From: Candidatus Roizmanbacteria bacterium CG09_land_8_20_14_0_10_41_9
GTDB lineage: Bacteria; Patescibacteriota; Microgenomatia; UBA1406; GWC2-37-13
DNA length: 6,612 bases
Reading direction: 5' to 3'
Assembly: GCA_002774185.1 (NCBI GenBank)
Contig: PEZG01000023.1
Span: 3,887-10,498, forward strand
The notes beneath the pieces are model-generated. The model worked only from the letters and a program-made list of their open reading frames with translations, was not told the origin of the DNA and searched no databases. Numbering within the stretch: the first letter of the stretch is position 1; every line of letters starts with the position of its first letter. Below, in pieces: positions 1 through 4,787 of the stretch. Position numbers and translations under genes: made by a program.

Positions 1-1047
1 TTTTCCATTCAGGTACAACAATTCAAACATGAAAAGCTTTAAGGGAATCTCTTTTGCCTTTGCCGAAATGTCATATTTCCTTTTTCTCTGGACGGTCTCC
101 TGAAACGGCAGAAAGTTTCCCGTATAGGGATCAAAGCCTATTGCCTCTCCCTCACAGATGATCTCCTGCGCCTTTACCTCTTTTTTTATTCCCTCAATAA
201 TATCTGGATACATATAGGAAACGTTGTCGAGGTTGCGCGAATAGAGTCTCACCTCATCCTTTTGTTTTTTATAGTGGATCTGAAGACGGAATCCGTCATA
301 TTTTGGTTCGACTGCGCATGTGCCGATTTTTTTTAAAATTTCTTCTGAGGACGAAAGACGTTCGGCACGCATCATAATGATCGGCGTAAAAACCACCGGG
401 TGAATCCCTTGCAGACCCGCAACGCCTTTTTGCTTGATTGTCTTCCCGATAAATCCTAGGTCCGGTCTCACATGGTAAGCTTGTTCAATAATGGGCCTCA
501 TTTTTTTATCCTTGGTTACCATCCAAGAATACGCATCCAAGATAGTCATATCCGAAAATCCGAGACGCATGATCCCCAATGGAATCCGAACCAGATACCG
601 TGTAGATAACGGATCCAGTTGACGGACCAAATTAGCGATCATGCGGATTTTTTTATCCTGGGATCCCGCCCCGGCTGTCTGCGATAAGGTATATAGATCT
701 TGGAATACCTCAAGGATGGATAAATCTTTTCTATCAAACGACTGTATCTGTTTTTTAAAATGCTCAACTGCTTTTCCCAAGTCTCCAGTTTTTTTATATT
801 CTTTCTCGAATAATTTTCTCTCCATATTTAAGGCCAGCACGATACTTTTTATTACCATTTTTTCCGCCATCCCGAATTCGGTTTTTTCAAAAACCGGGGA
901 CGCGCTTCCTTGAAGAAGATAGGCGGTCTTTTCTATTTCTTCAGGGCTCAATTTATGGAACAACTCAGATAAAAGGTTGGTAATTGTGAGACGAGACGTA
1001 GTCTTTTCAATCTGTTCAAAGAAATAAGCGAGCTCGTGGAATTTCAT
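1..1047 (-). CDS. lig: Archaeal-type ATP-dependent DNA ligase, N-terminal 349 residues (3' end beyond window)
   Basis: This enzyme seals nicks in duplex DNA through a covalent ligase-AMP intermediate, in replication and repair. I translated it directly, because the frame stays open to the left edge. Residues 1 to about 215 resemble the helical DNA-binding domain of archaeal/eukaryal ligases, including the stretch LGIMRLGFSDMTILDA. The nucleotidyltransferase domain follows: motif I is EPKYDGFR with the AMP-accepting lysine at residue 249, motif Ia is YSRN (271-272), motif III is EGEAIGFD (299-306), then PFQETVQRKRKYD and motif IIIa FMFELLYLNG (339-348). Family members are about 550-600 residues, so motifs IV to VI and the OB fold should lie outside the window. 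The ATG at 1047 shares its A with the TAA stop of the small upstream gene, which implies translational coupling. Most bacteria rely on NAD-dependent LigA; whether this replaces or supplements LigA cannot be seen here. Confidence 0.93.
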   Translation of the reverse strand, partial: MKFHELAYFFEQIEKTTSRLTITNLLSELFHKLSPEEIEKTAYLLQGSASPVFEKTEFGMAEKMVIKSIVLALNMERKLFEKEYKKTGDLGKAVEHFKKQIQSFDRKDLSILEVFQDLYTLSQTAGAGSQDKKIRMIANLVRQLDPLSTRYLVRIPLGIMRLGFSDMTILDAYSWMVTKDKKMRPIIEQAYHVRPDLGFIGKTIKQKGVAGLQGIHPVVFTPIIMMRAERLSSSEEILKKIGTCAVEPKYDGFRLQIHYKKQKDEVRLYSRNLDNVSYMYPDIIEGIKKEVKAQEIICEGEAIGFDPYTGNFLPFQETVQRKRKYDISAKAKEIPLKLFMFELLYLNGK

Positions 1048-1229
1048 TATTTTAATAAAAAGAAATAGGCCAACCCCAATCCCAACAGAAATAGAGTGCC
1101 TAGAGCGAACGTGAAAAAACCCTCCTCATGTTTGGAGATCTTATAGATTCCCTCAGCTACCAAGGTTAAGGCAAACAGACTTGGCAAAAGAAAACCCAGA
1201 TAAATAATCTCCAAGGATTTTTGATCCAT
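1047..1229 (-). CDS. Small two-helix membrane protein co-transcribed with DNA ligase (unknown function)
   Basis: A 60-residue hydrophobic protein that I do not recognise. It has two likely membrane helices, roughly residues 8-29 and 38-58, joined by a short charged loop KISKHEEG. The first helix has no signal-peptidase-like end. The case for a real gene is positional: a good TATAAT box lies 20 bp before the ATG, the frame fills the space between that promoter and the ligase, and its TAA overlaps the ligase ATG by one base. No Shine-Dalgarno sequence precedes the start (the upstream bases are ATATCAATC). It may mainly set up translation of the ligase, or be a membrane protein whose partner is elsewhere. 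No function can be assigned. Confidence 0.7.
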   Translation of the reverse strand: MDQKSLEIIYLGFLLPSLFALTLVAEGIYKISKHEEGFFTFALGTLFLLGLGLAYFFLLK

Positions 1230-1249
1230 GATTGATATGATACTATCTA

Positions 1250-1277
1250 ATTATAGTTCATACCACTTCACTATTAA
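1250..1277 (-). promoter_or_regulatory. Candidate promoter of the small membrane protein-ligase operon
   Basis: On the minus strand a perfect TATAAT lies at 1255-1250, with TTAATA at 1277-1272 as a four-of-six -35 match and a 16 bp spacer. Transcription would begin roughly 13 bases before the ATG at 1229, giving a very short leader. The word ATACCACT (plus strand 1260-1267) sits in the spacer and recurs in the fic promoter. A TATGATAC word (1236-1243) lies in the predicted leader. Confidence 0.5.
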
Positions 1278-1307
1278 TCATTTGTCGCATCGATTGACGT
1301 TGCGTTT

Positions 1308-1357
1308 GGTATGATACCCACCGTAGTCCTGCTTGAGCGGGACAAAGGGGTATCATA
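1308..1357. repeat. Nested inverted repeat at the 3' end of fic, upstream of the ligase operon
   Basis: The outer arms TATGATACCC (1310-1319) and GGGTATCATA (1348-1357) are a perfect 10 bp inverted repeat. The left arm is itself part of an 11 bp palindrome, GGTATGATACC (1308-1318). Inside the loop, 1326-1332 and 1337-1343 form a second stem around a TTGA loop; it is fully paired (one G-U) only in plus-strand RNA. The right outer arm covers the fic stop codon (1353-1355). No T-run follows on either strand, so it is not a standard intrinsic terminator. It could still protect or end the fic transcript, or act as a protein-binding site. Confidence 0.6.
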
Positions 1358-2396
1358 TTATGACATATCGCGCAGCTTTCGTGCTGCCTACTTTTTTTAT
1401 CAACCCTTTTTTTATCAAATCCTGTATGTCTCGAAGTACCGTATCCTCGGAAACATCCGGAAACAAAGATGGGAACGATTGGTTTTGGAGATACCCAATC
1501 TCTTGAATGTATTCAACTATTTTTATCTGTCGCTCCGTCAGATAAATTTGCTTTCCTCCGAAACGCTCCTTCATCTTCACGTCTTTGGATAGTCTCAATA
1601 TTTTTTCCTTCACCCGATCAAACTCCACAGAGGCGCCAAAGCTGAAATATTCCAACCACGACGTGAGATCTCCGGCTGATGCTTTCTGAAGATTATGATA
1701 ATAGGAAACTGCATCTTTATCATAGTATTCCTCAAGGGAGAAAAACCTCCGGATATCATATCCCCCCAAAAGAAGAATAAGCGTTACGACAACTCTTGCG
1801 ATCCTTCCATTCCCATCAATAAAGGGGTGGATACGAACCAGCTCGTGATGAGCAATCCCGGCCTTTAAAACAGAATGGATCTGATCCTTATCATCCCGGT
1901 TCAACCAGTATAAAAACTCCCGCATAAGAAACGGTATCTCTATGGGAGGGGGGGGTCGAAAGGTTACTTCTCCTGTCTGGGAGTTCCTGATAACAACCTG
2001 TTTCGATCGATACTCTCCTACTTGATCGGGGACGAGAATTTTGTTCGTGATGATTCGATGGAATTTTTTAATGAGAAGTTCAGTAATCTTATCAATTTTT
2101 TTATTTGCTTCCAGATCAATAAAATCGATCACCTCTCTATAGTTAATGATCTCTTGTATATCGCGGGGTCTCCCCAAGACTTCTTTTCCCAAAAGCACAT
2201 CCTTTGCTTCATCTTTGTGAAGCTTGTTTCCTTCCAAATGGGTACCATGATACACAGACCGTACGATCGCGTCTTCCTTGAATTGTTTTTCCCAAAGGGG
2301 CAACAACGGCGCGTGACGGATGACCTCTTCTGCGGCTTCTATCTTTGAAATGTAGTTGAGAATCTTGTTCGTAATCGTAAATGAAGGCGTAAACAT
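1353..2396 (-). CDS. Fic-family protein (AMP-transferase) with C-terminal winged-helix domain
   Basis: Fic enzymes usually transfer AMP from ATP to a hydroxyl on a target protein; some remove it or use other nucleotides. The catalytic signature is complete: HPFIDGNGRIAR at residues 190-201, with catalytic His190 and the Asp194 and Asn196 expected to handle metal and phosphate. A Fic_N-like region precedes it, with HGTHLEGN at 50-57 matching the inhibitory-helix region. Glu55 is kept, but the usual Ser/Thr at the start of that motif is Gly51. The flap segment VTFRPPPPIEIPFLM (144-158) contains four prolines encoded over a C8 run. Residues from about 290 to 347 look like a winged helix (TERQIKIVEYIQ, then SEDTVLRDIQDLIKKGLI), common in stand-alone Fic proteins and a possible DNA-binding module. 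The length of 347 is normal. The ATG at 2396 is favoured because a TATAAT box ends six bases before it. No antitoxin partner is adjacent. The target is unknown. Confidence 0.92.
   Translation of the reverse strand: MFTPSFTITNKILNYISKIEAAEEVIRHAPLLPLWEKQFKEDAIVRSVYHGTHLEGNKLHKDEAKDVLLGKEVLGRPRDIQEIINYREVIDFIDLEANKKIDKITELLIKKFHRIITNKILVPDQVGEYRSKQVVIRNSQTGEVTFRPPPPIEIPFLMREFLYWLNRDDKDQIHSVLKAGIAHHELVRIHPFIDGNGRIARVVVTLILLLGGYDIRRFFSLEEYYDKDAVSYYHNLQKASAGDLTSWLEYFSFGASVEFDRVKEKILRLSKDVKMKERFGGKQIYLTERQIKIVEYIQEIGYLQNQSFPSLFPDVSEDTVLRDIQDLIKKGLIKKVGSTKAARYVII
1948..1955. repeat. G8/C8 homopolymer inside fic
   Basis: Eight consecutive G on the plus strand (C on the coding strand) lie in the codons for Pro148-Pro151. 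Runs of this length are prone to slippage, and a change of one base would shift the frame before the catalytic motif at residue 190. In this copy the frame is intact. Confidence 0.75.
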
Positions 2397-2402
2397 AGGA
2401 CT

Positions 2403-2430
2403 ATTATACCACTCCGCTTTGATTTATAAA
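2403..2430 (-). promoter_or_regulatory. fic promoter with extended -10, apparently leaderless
   Basis: On the minus strand TATAAT lies at 2408-2403, preceded by TGG (2411-2409), giving an extended -10 element. A weak -35, TTTATA (2430-2425), stands 16 bp upstream. Only six bases separate the -10 box from the ATG at 2396, so the predicted start of transcription falls at or next to the start codon. The ATACCACT word (2406-2413) overlaps the -10 box, where a repressor would be expected to act. Confidence 0.6.
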
Positions 2431-2440
2431 TTATTATATT

Positions 2441-2546
2441 CCTGTGGTATGTCTCCGAAGCCTTGCTTCTTCGCGCTGTCAGGCTTCGAATGCACACGGT
2501 CAAAGCTCCGTTAGGCATGGCGAAAGGGCATAGCAGAGTTCTTTCC
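2441..2546. other. GC-rich, hairpin-prone spacer between uppS and fic
   Basis: I see no gene in this stretch. By count it is about 55 percent GC (58 of 106), against 9 of 40 in the adjacent 2401-2440. It contains a perfect 8 bp inverted repeat, CGAAGCCT (2456-2463) with AGGCTTCG (2481-2488), and an overlapping alternative hairpin GAAGC-CTT-GCTTC (2457-2469). A short ACGG/CCGT pairing follows further on. No T-run follows, so it is a poor intrinsic terminator for uppS. Possibilities are a 3' processing element, a small RNA or a remnant of inserted DNA. Confidence 0.45.
2456..2488. repeat. 8 bp perfect inverted repeat downstream of uppS
   Basis: The arms CGAAGCCT and AGGCTTCG enclose a 17-base loop. 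The left arm can instead pair with GCTTC at 2465-2469, so two mutually exclusive folds are possible. It is the strongest structure in the uppS-fic spacer. Confidence 0.55.
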
Positions 2547-3272
2547 CTACTTGCCGAACCTTCGTGTCCTACGGGAGTATTCCCTTATGCATTCGGCGAA
2601 ATCTTCAACAGAAAAATCAGGAAAATATTTCTTCACAAAAATATATTCTGAATACGCGGTTTGCCATATCATAAATCCGGAAGTTCTAAACTCTCCACTG
2701 GTTCGGATAACCAGGTCTGGATTCGAATAGGGCAAATCCTTTGTATCGAGGTACGAGCCAAAACTCTCCTCATCTAAATTCTTAAATCCTGAATCTTTAA
2801 TCTTAAATCTATTAAATGCCCTCACTACCTCATCCCGTCCCCCATAATCCAGTGCGATCACTAGATGCAGTTTAGAAAACCGAGCGGTTTTTTGTTCCGC
2901 CTGAACTATTTTATCCCTTAAGACCTGAGGAATTCGATCCTTTCTCCCAATATGGATGATCCGAATGTTTTTTTCTAATGCCTTCTCCAAATACTCATCA
3001 ATTTTCTTGGAAAAAAGACTCATGAGGAAATTCACTTCTTTTTTACTTCTCTTCCAATTCTCAGTCGAAAAAGCCCAGATTGTCAAAACCTTGACTCCCA
3101 TCTCATGGGCTTTGTCCCCCAGATCCATCACTAATTCAAACCCACGCACGTGTCCTTGAAAACTCTGTAGTCCTTTTTCTCTCGCCCACCTCCTGTTTCC
3201 ATCCGGGATAATGACAACGTGTTTTGGGATATGTTGCATATGATACTTGGTCTTATTGACTTGGAAAATCAT
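2547..3272 (-). CDS. uppS: Undecaprenyl diphosphate synthase (cis-prenyltransferase)
   Basis: This enzyme adds cis-isoprene units from IPP to an allylic diphosphate, producing the C55-type lipid carrier for peptidoglycan and other surface polymers. It is cytosolic and membrane-associated. The family signatures are all present: HVVIIPDGNRRWA with the catalytic Asp24, FSTENW (68-73), ALDYGGRDE (140-148), and PDLVIRTSGEFRTSGFMIWQ (185-204) with the diphosphate-binding Arg190 and Arg196, followed by Glu209. The C-terminal YSRRTRRFG is also typical. RTSGE replaces the more common RTGGE. The length of 241 is normal. The ATG at 3272 has AGGA only a few bases before it, too close for a good Shine-Dalgarno. 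A second in-frame ATG at 3239 (MQHIPKHV) fits the usual family N-terminus equally well. The chain length of the product, and so the exact name, is inferred. It faces the pilin genes across 29 bp. Confidence 0.93.
   Translation of the reverse strand: MIFQVNKTKYHMQHIPKHVVIIPDGNRRWAREKGLQSFQGHVRGFELVMDLGDKAHEMGVKVLTIWAFSTENWKRSKKEVNFLMSLFSKKIDEYLEKALEKNIRIIHIGRKDRIPQVLRDKIVQAEQKTARFSKLHLVIALDYGGRDEVVRAFNRFKIKDSGFKNLDEESFGSYLDTKDLPYSNPDLVIRTSGEFRTSGFMIWQTAYSEYIFVKKYFPDFSVEDFAECIREYSRRTRRFGK
2782..2809. repeat. Degenerate 7-bp tandem repeat within uppS
   Basis: Four consecutive heptamers on the plus strand read TTAAATC, CTGAATC, TTTAATC and TTAAATC. The unit is not a multiple of three. It encodes the variable linker of UppS (around residues 155-164), between the DYGGRDE motif and the RTSGE motif. 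Confidence 0.6.
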
Positions 3273-3282
3273 TTCCTATAGA
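3256..3282 (+). promoter_or_regulatory. Weak candidate promoter for the pilin pair
   Basis: TTGACT (3256-3261) is a five-of-six -35 match. TATAGA (3277-3282) is a four-of-six -10 match, but the spacer is only 15 bp. It overlaps the first codons of uppS on the other strand. Since only 29 bp separate the two start codons, the divergent promoters must overlap each other or the genes. Confidence 0.3.
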
Positions 3283-3301
3283 CTGTGGACATACTACACT
3301 C

Positions 3302-3598
3302 ATGGTATACGCAGATTTTACTATAGATGAAACAACGTTTCCTCCTGCTCGCATCGGAAATATTGGGGAAATCCTGAATACGGTTCTTCCTCTTTTGATG
3401 CTTGGCGCAGCACTCCTGTTTCTCGTAATGTTTCTTTTCGCAGGATTCCAATGGTTAACGGCCGGAGGCAGTACGGACAATACAAAAAAAGCTCAAAAAA
3501 CCATGACCTTTGCAGTACTTGGTCTTGTTATTGTAGTAATCAGCTATACTGCCGTAAAACTGATTGGATTCATTTTACAAATTAGGCTACCATTTTAA
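3302..3598 (+). CDS. TrbC/VirB2-like pilin family small membrane protein (first of pair)
   Basis: A 98-residue protein with two membrane helices, about residues 25-50 and 68-92. They are joined by a short loop carrying the family pattern: W51, the GG pair at 55-56 and KKAQ at 62-65, then VLGLVIVV in the second helix. This matches the type IV secretion pilin-like proteins that are frequent in CPR genomes, which resemble VirB2/TrbC. VirB2 subunits build conjugative or secretion pili, but the role of the CPR versions is not settled. The N-terminus (1-24) is polar, without a classic signal peptide. The frame closes upstream at a TGA (3257-3259) with no earlier ATG, so the start is firm. No Shine-Dalgarno is visible. 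The stop lies two bases before the next gene, so the two are surely co-transcribed. Confidence 0.8.
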   Translation: MVYADFTIDETTFPPARIGNIGEILNTVLPLLMLGAALLFLVMFLFAGFQWLTAGGSTDNTKKAQKTMTFAVLGLVIVVISYTAVKLIGFILQIRLPF

Positions 3599-3600
3599 CT

Positions 3601-3990
3601 ATGCTGTCTAAAACATCACGGCTCATTGCGGAAGTGGAACCAACCATTAATCTCATCTATCCAATATTCGGAGATGTGAAGCCACCGGTCAGCTCTATTC
3701 CTGAGGATCCGTTGGTTGCAATACCGAAACTTGTCGGGACCGGTATCAATTTGTTTTTACTCCTAGCCGGCGTAATGGTTTTGATTTACCTCTTATGGGG
3801 CGCATACGATTGGATCGTTTCGGGCGGCAATAAAGAAGCGATCGTAAAAGCACAAAACAAGATCATGAACGCAGTCATTGGGATCGTTGTTGTCGTCGCC
3901 GCAATCACTATATTCACGGTGGTAACGGGGAATATCTTAGGGATCATTAATTTTAGTGACGGGTGGAAATTCAACATTCCTCACCTATAG
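3601..3990 (+). CDS. TrbC/VirB2-like pilin family small membrane protein (second of pair)
   Basis: A 129-residue paralogue of the preceding gene, two bases downstream. It shares the same core: a first helix at about 47-70, W71, GG at 75-76, KAQ at 83-85, and a second helix at about 90-115 with AVIGIVVVV. It has a longer N-terminal arm rich in proline (PVSSIPEDP around 29-37) and a short C-terminal tail after the second helix. Neither is obviously a signal peptide. The divergence between the two suggests distinct roles, perhaps a major and a minor subunit, which is inference. AGG at 3584-3586 is too far from the ATG to be a convincing ribosome-binding site. No VirB4, VirB6 or coupling-protein gene is in the window. 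It ends two bases from the stop of ipk on the other strand. Confidence 0.8.
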   Translation: MLSKTSRLIAEVEPTINLIYPIFGDVKPPVSSIPEDPLVAIPKLVGTGINLFLLLAGVMVLIYLLWGAYDWIVSGGNKEAIVKAQNKIMNAVIGIVVVVAAITIFTVVTGNILGIINFSDGWKFNIPHL

Positions 3991-3992
3991 TC

Positions 3993-4787
3993 TTAGTAAA
4001 TTGCAGTTCCGGTACAAATACCTTTTAGGAGAAAAGTTTTTAGATTATGTTTCGTCAGTCCATTGATTATGCAGGTTTGTATTCCATATTTTGAAATTGC
4101 AAGAGATTGTTCAATTTTATGCTTCATTCCCCCTGTCACATCATATCCTTTAGGGGTAAATAAATTTTTTTGGATGCTTGGATAATTGGAATGAGTGATG
4201 CGTTTTATAACTCTACCGTTTTCGTCCAACACCCCATCCACAATTCCCAAATGGACTGTGGAGTAAACTGAGATGTGTTTTTGAATGCATGTTTTGATCA
4301 GTATCGAGAAGATATCTTCCGTTGAAAAAATTTTACATCCGTAGGAAGAATCGTATACGATGTCTCCGTACACGACGGGTAGTATTCCAAGGTTAAGAAT
4401 TCCAAAAATGCTTTCTGCGAACATGTGAGGAACCCCTTTATCTGAAACCATGATGGAGGACGGATGGATGGATAAAGCATGAACACCATCTTTCACAAGC
4501 TGGTCCATCACGATCCTATTTAAGGTCGCTACACTATGCTGCACTTTGCAAAATCCGAATATCTTTTGGTCCGTGTCAGCACCGGAAGCTACTTGATATT
4601 CTTTTGCTGGACAATGTCCAAACGAACCAGCTCCATTCCCCACTATGAAAGACAGCTCTTTTTTCTCTGCAATAATCTCTTGCAGTTGGAAGGCGAGAGA
4701 TTGAATGACGCTTCTTCTCGCATGGTAGGGAATTTCTTTATCGGTTATCAAACTCCCTCCCAGTTTAATGAAAACAATTGGTTTCAT
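3993..4787 (-). CDS. ipk: Isopentenyl phosphate kinase
   Basis: This amino-acid-kinase-fold enzyme phosphorylates isopentenyl phosphate with ATP to give IPP, the last step of the alternative mevalonate pathway. It was first described in archaea. Visible motifs are the N-terminal IKLGGSLIT (7-15) with Lys8 for phosphate binding, VGNGAGSFGH (49-58) ending in the His58 that marks IPK among amino-acid kinases, VVYGDIVYD in the middle, FSTEDI, and YDVTGGMKHKI near the nucleotide site. The C-terminus GICTGTAIY is also typical. The length of 264 fits the family at about 245-270. The ATG overlaps the mvaD stop (ATGA, 4784-4787), so translation is coupled. Glutamate 5-kinase and fosfomycin kinase share the fold, but the GSFGH motif and the neighbour favour IPK. 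It converges on the pilin gene with a 2 bp gap and has no recognisable terminator. Confidence 0.92.
   Translation of the reverse strand: MKPIVFIKLGGSLITDKEIPYHARRSVIQSLAFQLQEIIAEKKELSFIVGNGAGSFGHCPAKEYQVASGADTDQKIFGFCKVQHSVATLNRIVMDQLVKDGVHALSIHPSSIMVSDKGVPHMFAESIFGILNLGILPVVYGDIVYDSSYGCKIFSTEDIFSILIKTCIQKHISVYSTVHLGIVDGVLDENGRVIKRITHSNYPSIQKNLFTPKGYDVTGGMKHKIEQSLAISKYGIQTCIINGLTKHNLKTFLLKGICTGTAIY

Noticed and set aside
641..913. Open frame of 90 codons on the plus strand
   Set aside because: It lies wholly antisense to the ligase coding sequence, which has clear motifs; the predicted protein has no recognisable features.
1294..1315. TTGACG and TATGAT as a plus-strand promoter
   Set aside because: The spacer is only 10 bp, and no plus-strand gene follows.
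1372..1398. GCAGC/GCTGC hairpin followed by T7 on the plus strand, resembling a terminator
   Set aside because: The stem is only 5 bp, the T-run starts four bases later, it lies inside fic coding sequence, and no plus-strand gene lies upstream to need it.
2022..2348. Open frame of 108 codons on the plus strand
   Set aside because: Antisense to the conserved N-terminal and middle part of the Fic protein; it is a shadow of that coding frame.
2463..2651. Plus-strand open frame crossing the spacer into uppS
   Set aside because: It overlaps the uppS C-terminus in antisense, has no start signal, and its sequence looks random; only the spacer part is otherwise unexplained.
3253..3480. Minus-strand open frames opposite the first pilin gene
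   Set aside because: Low-complexity, charged translations antisense to a well-supported two-helix protein.
4022..4041. CTTTT-AGGAG-AAAAG followed by T5, a possible terminator for the pilin genes
   Set aside because: The position would suit, but the stem is 5 bp and nearly all A-T, so it is too weak to call; it lies within ipk coding sequence.
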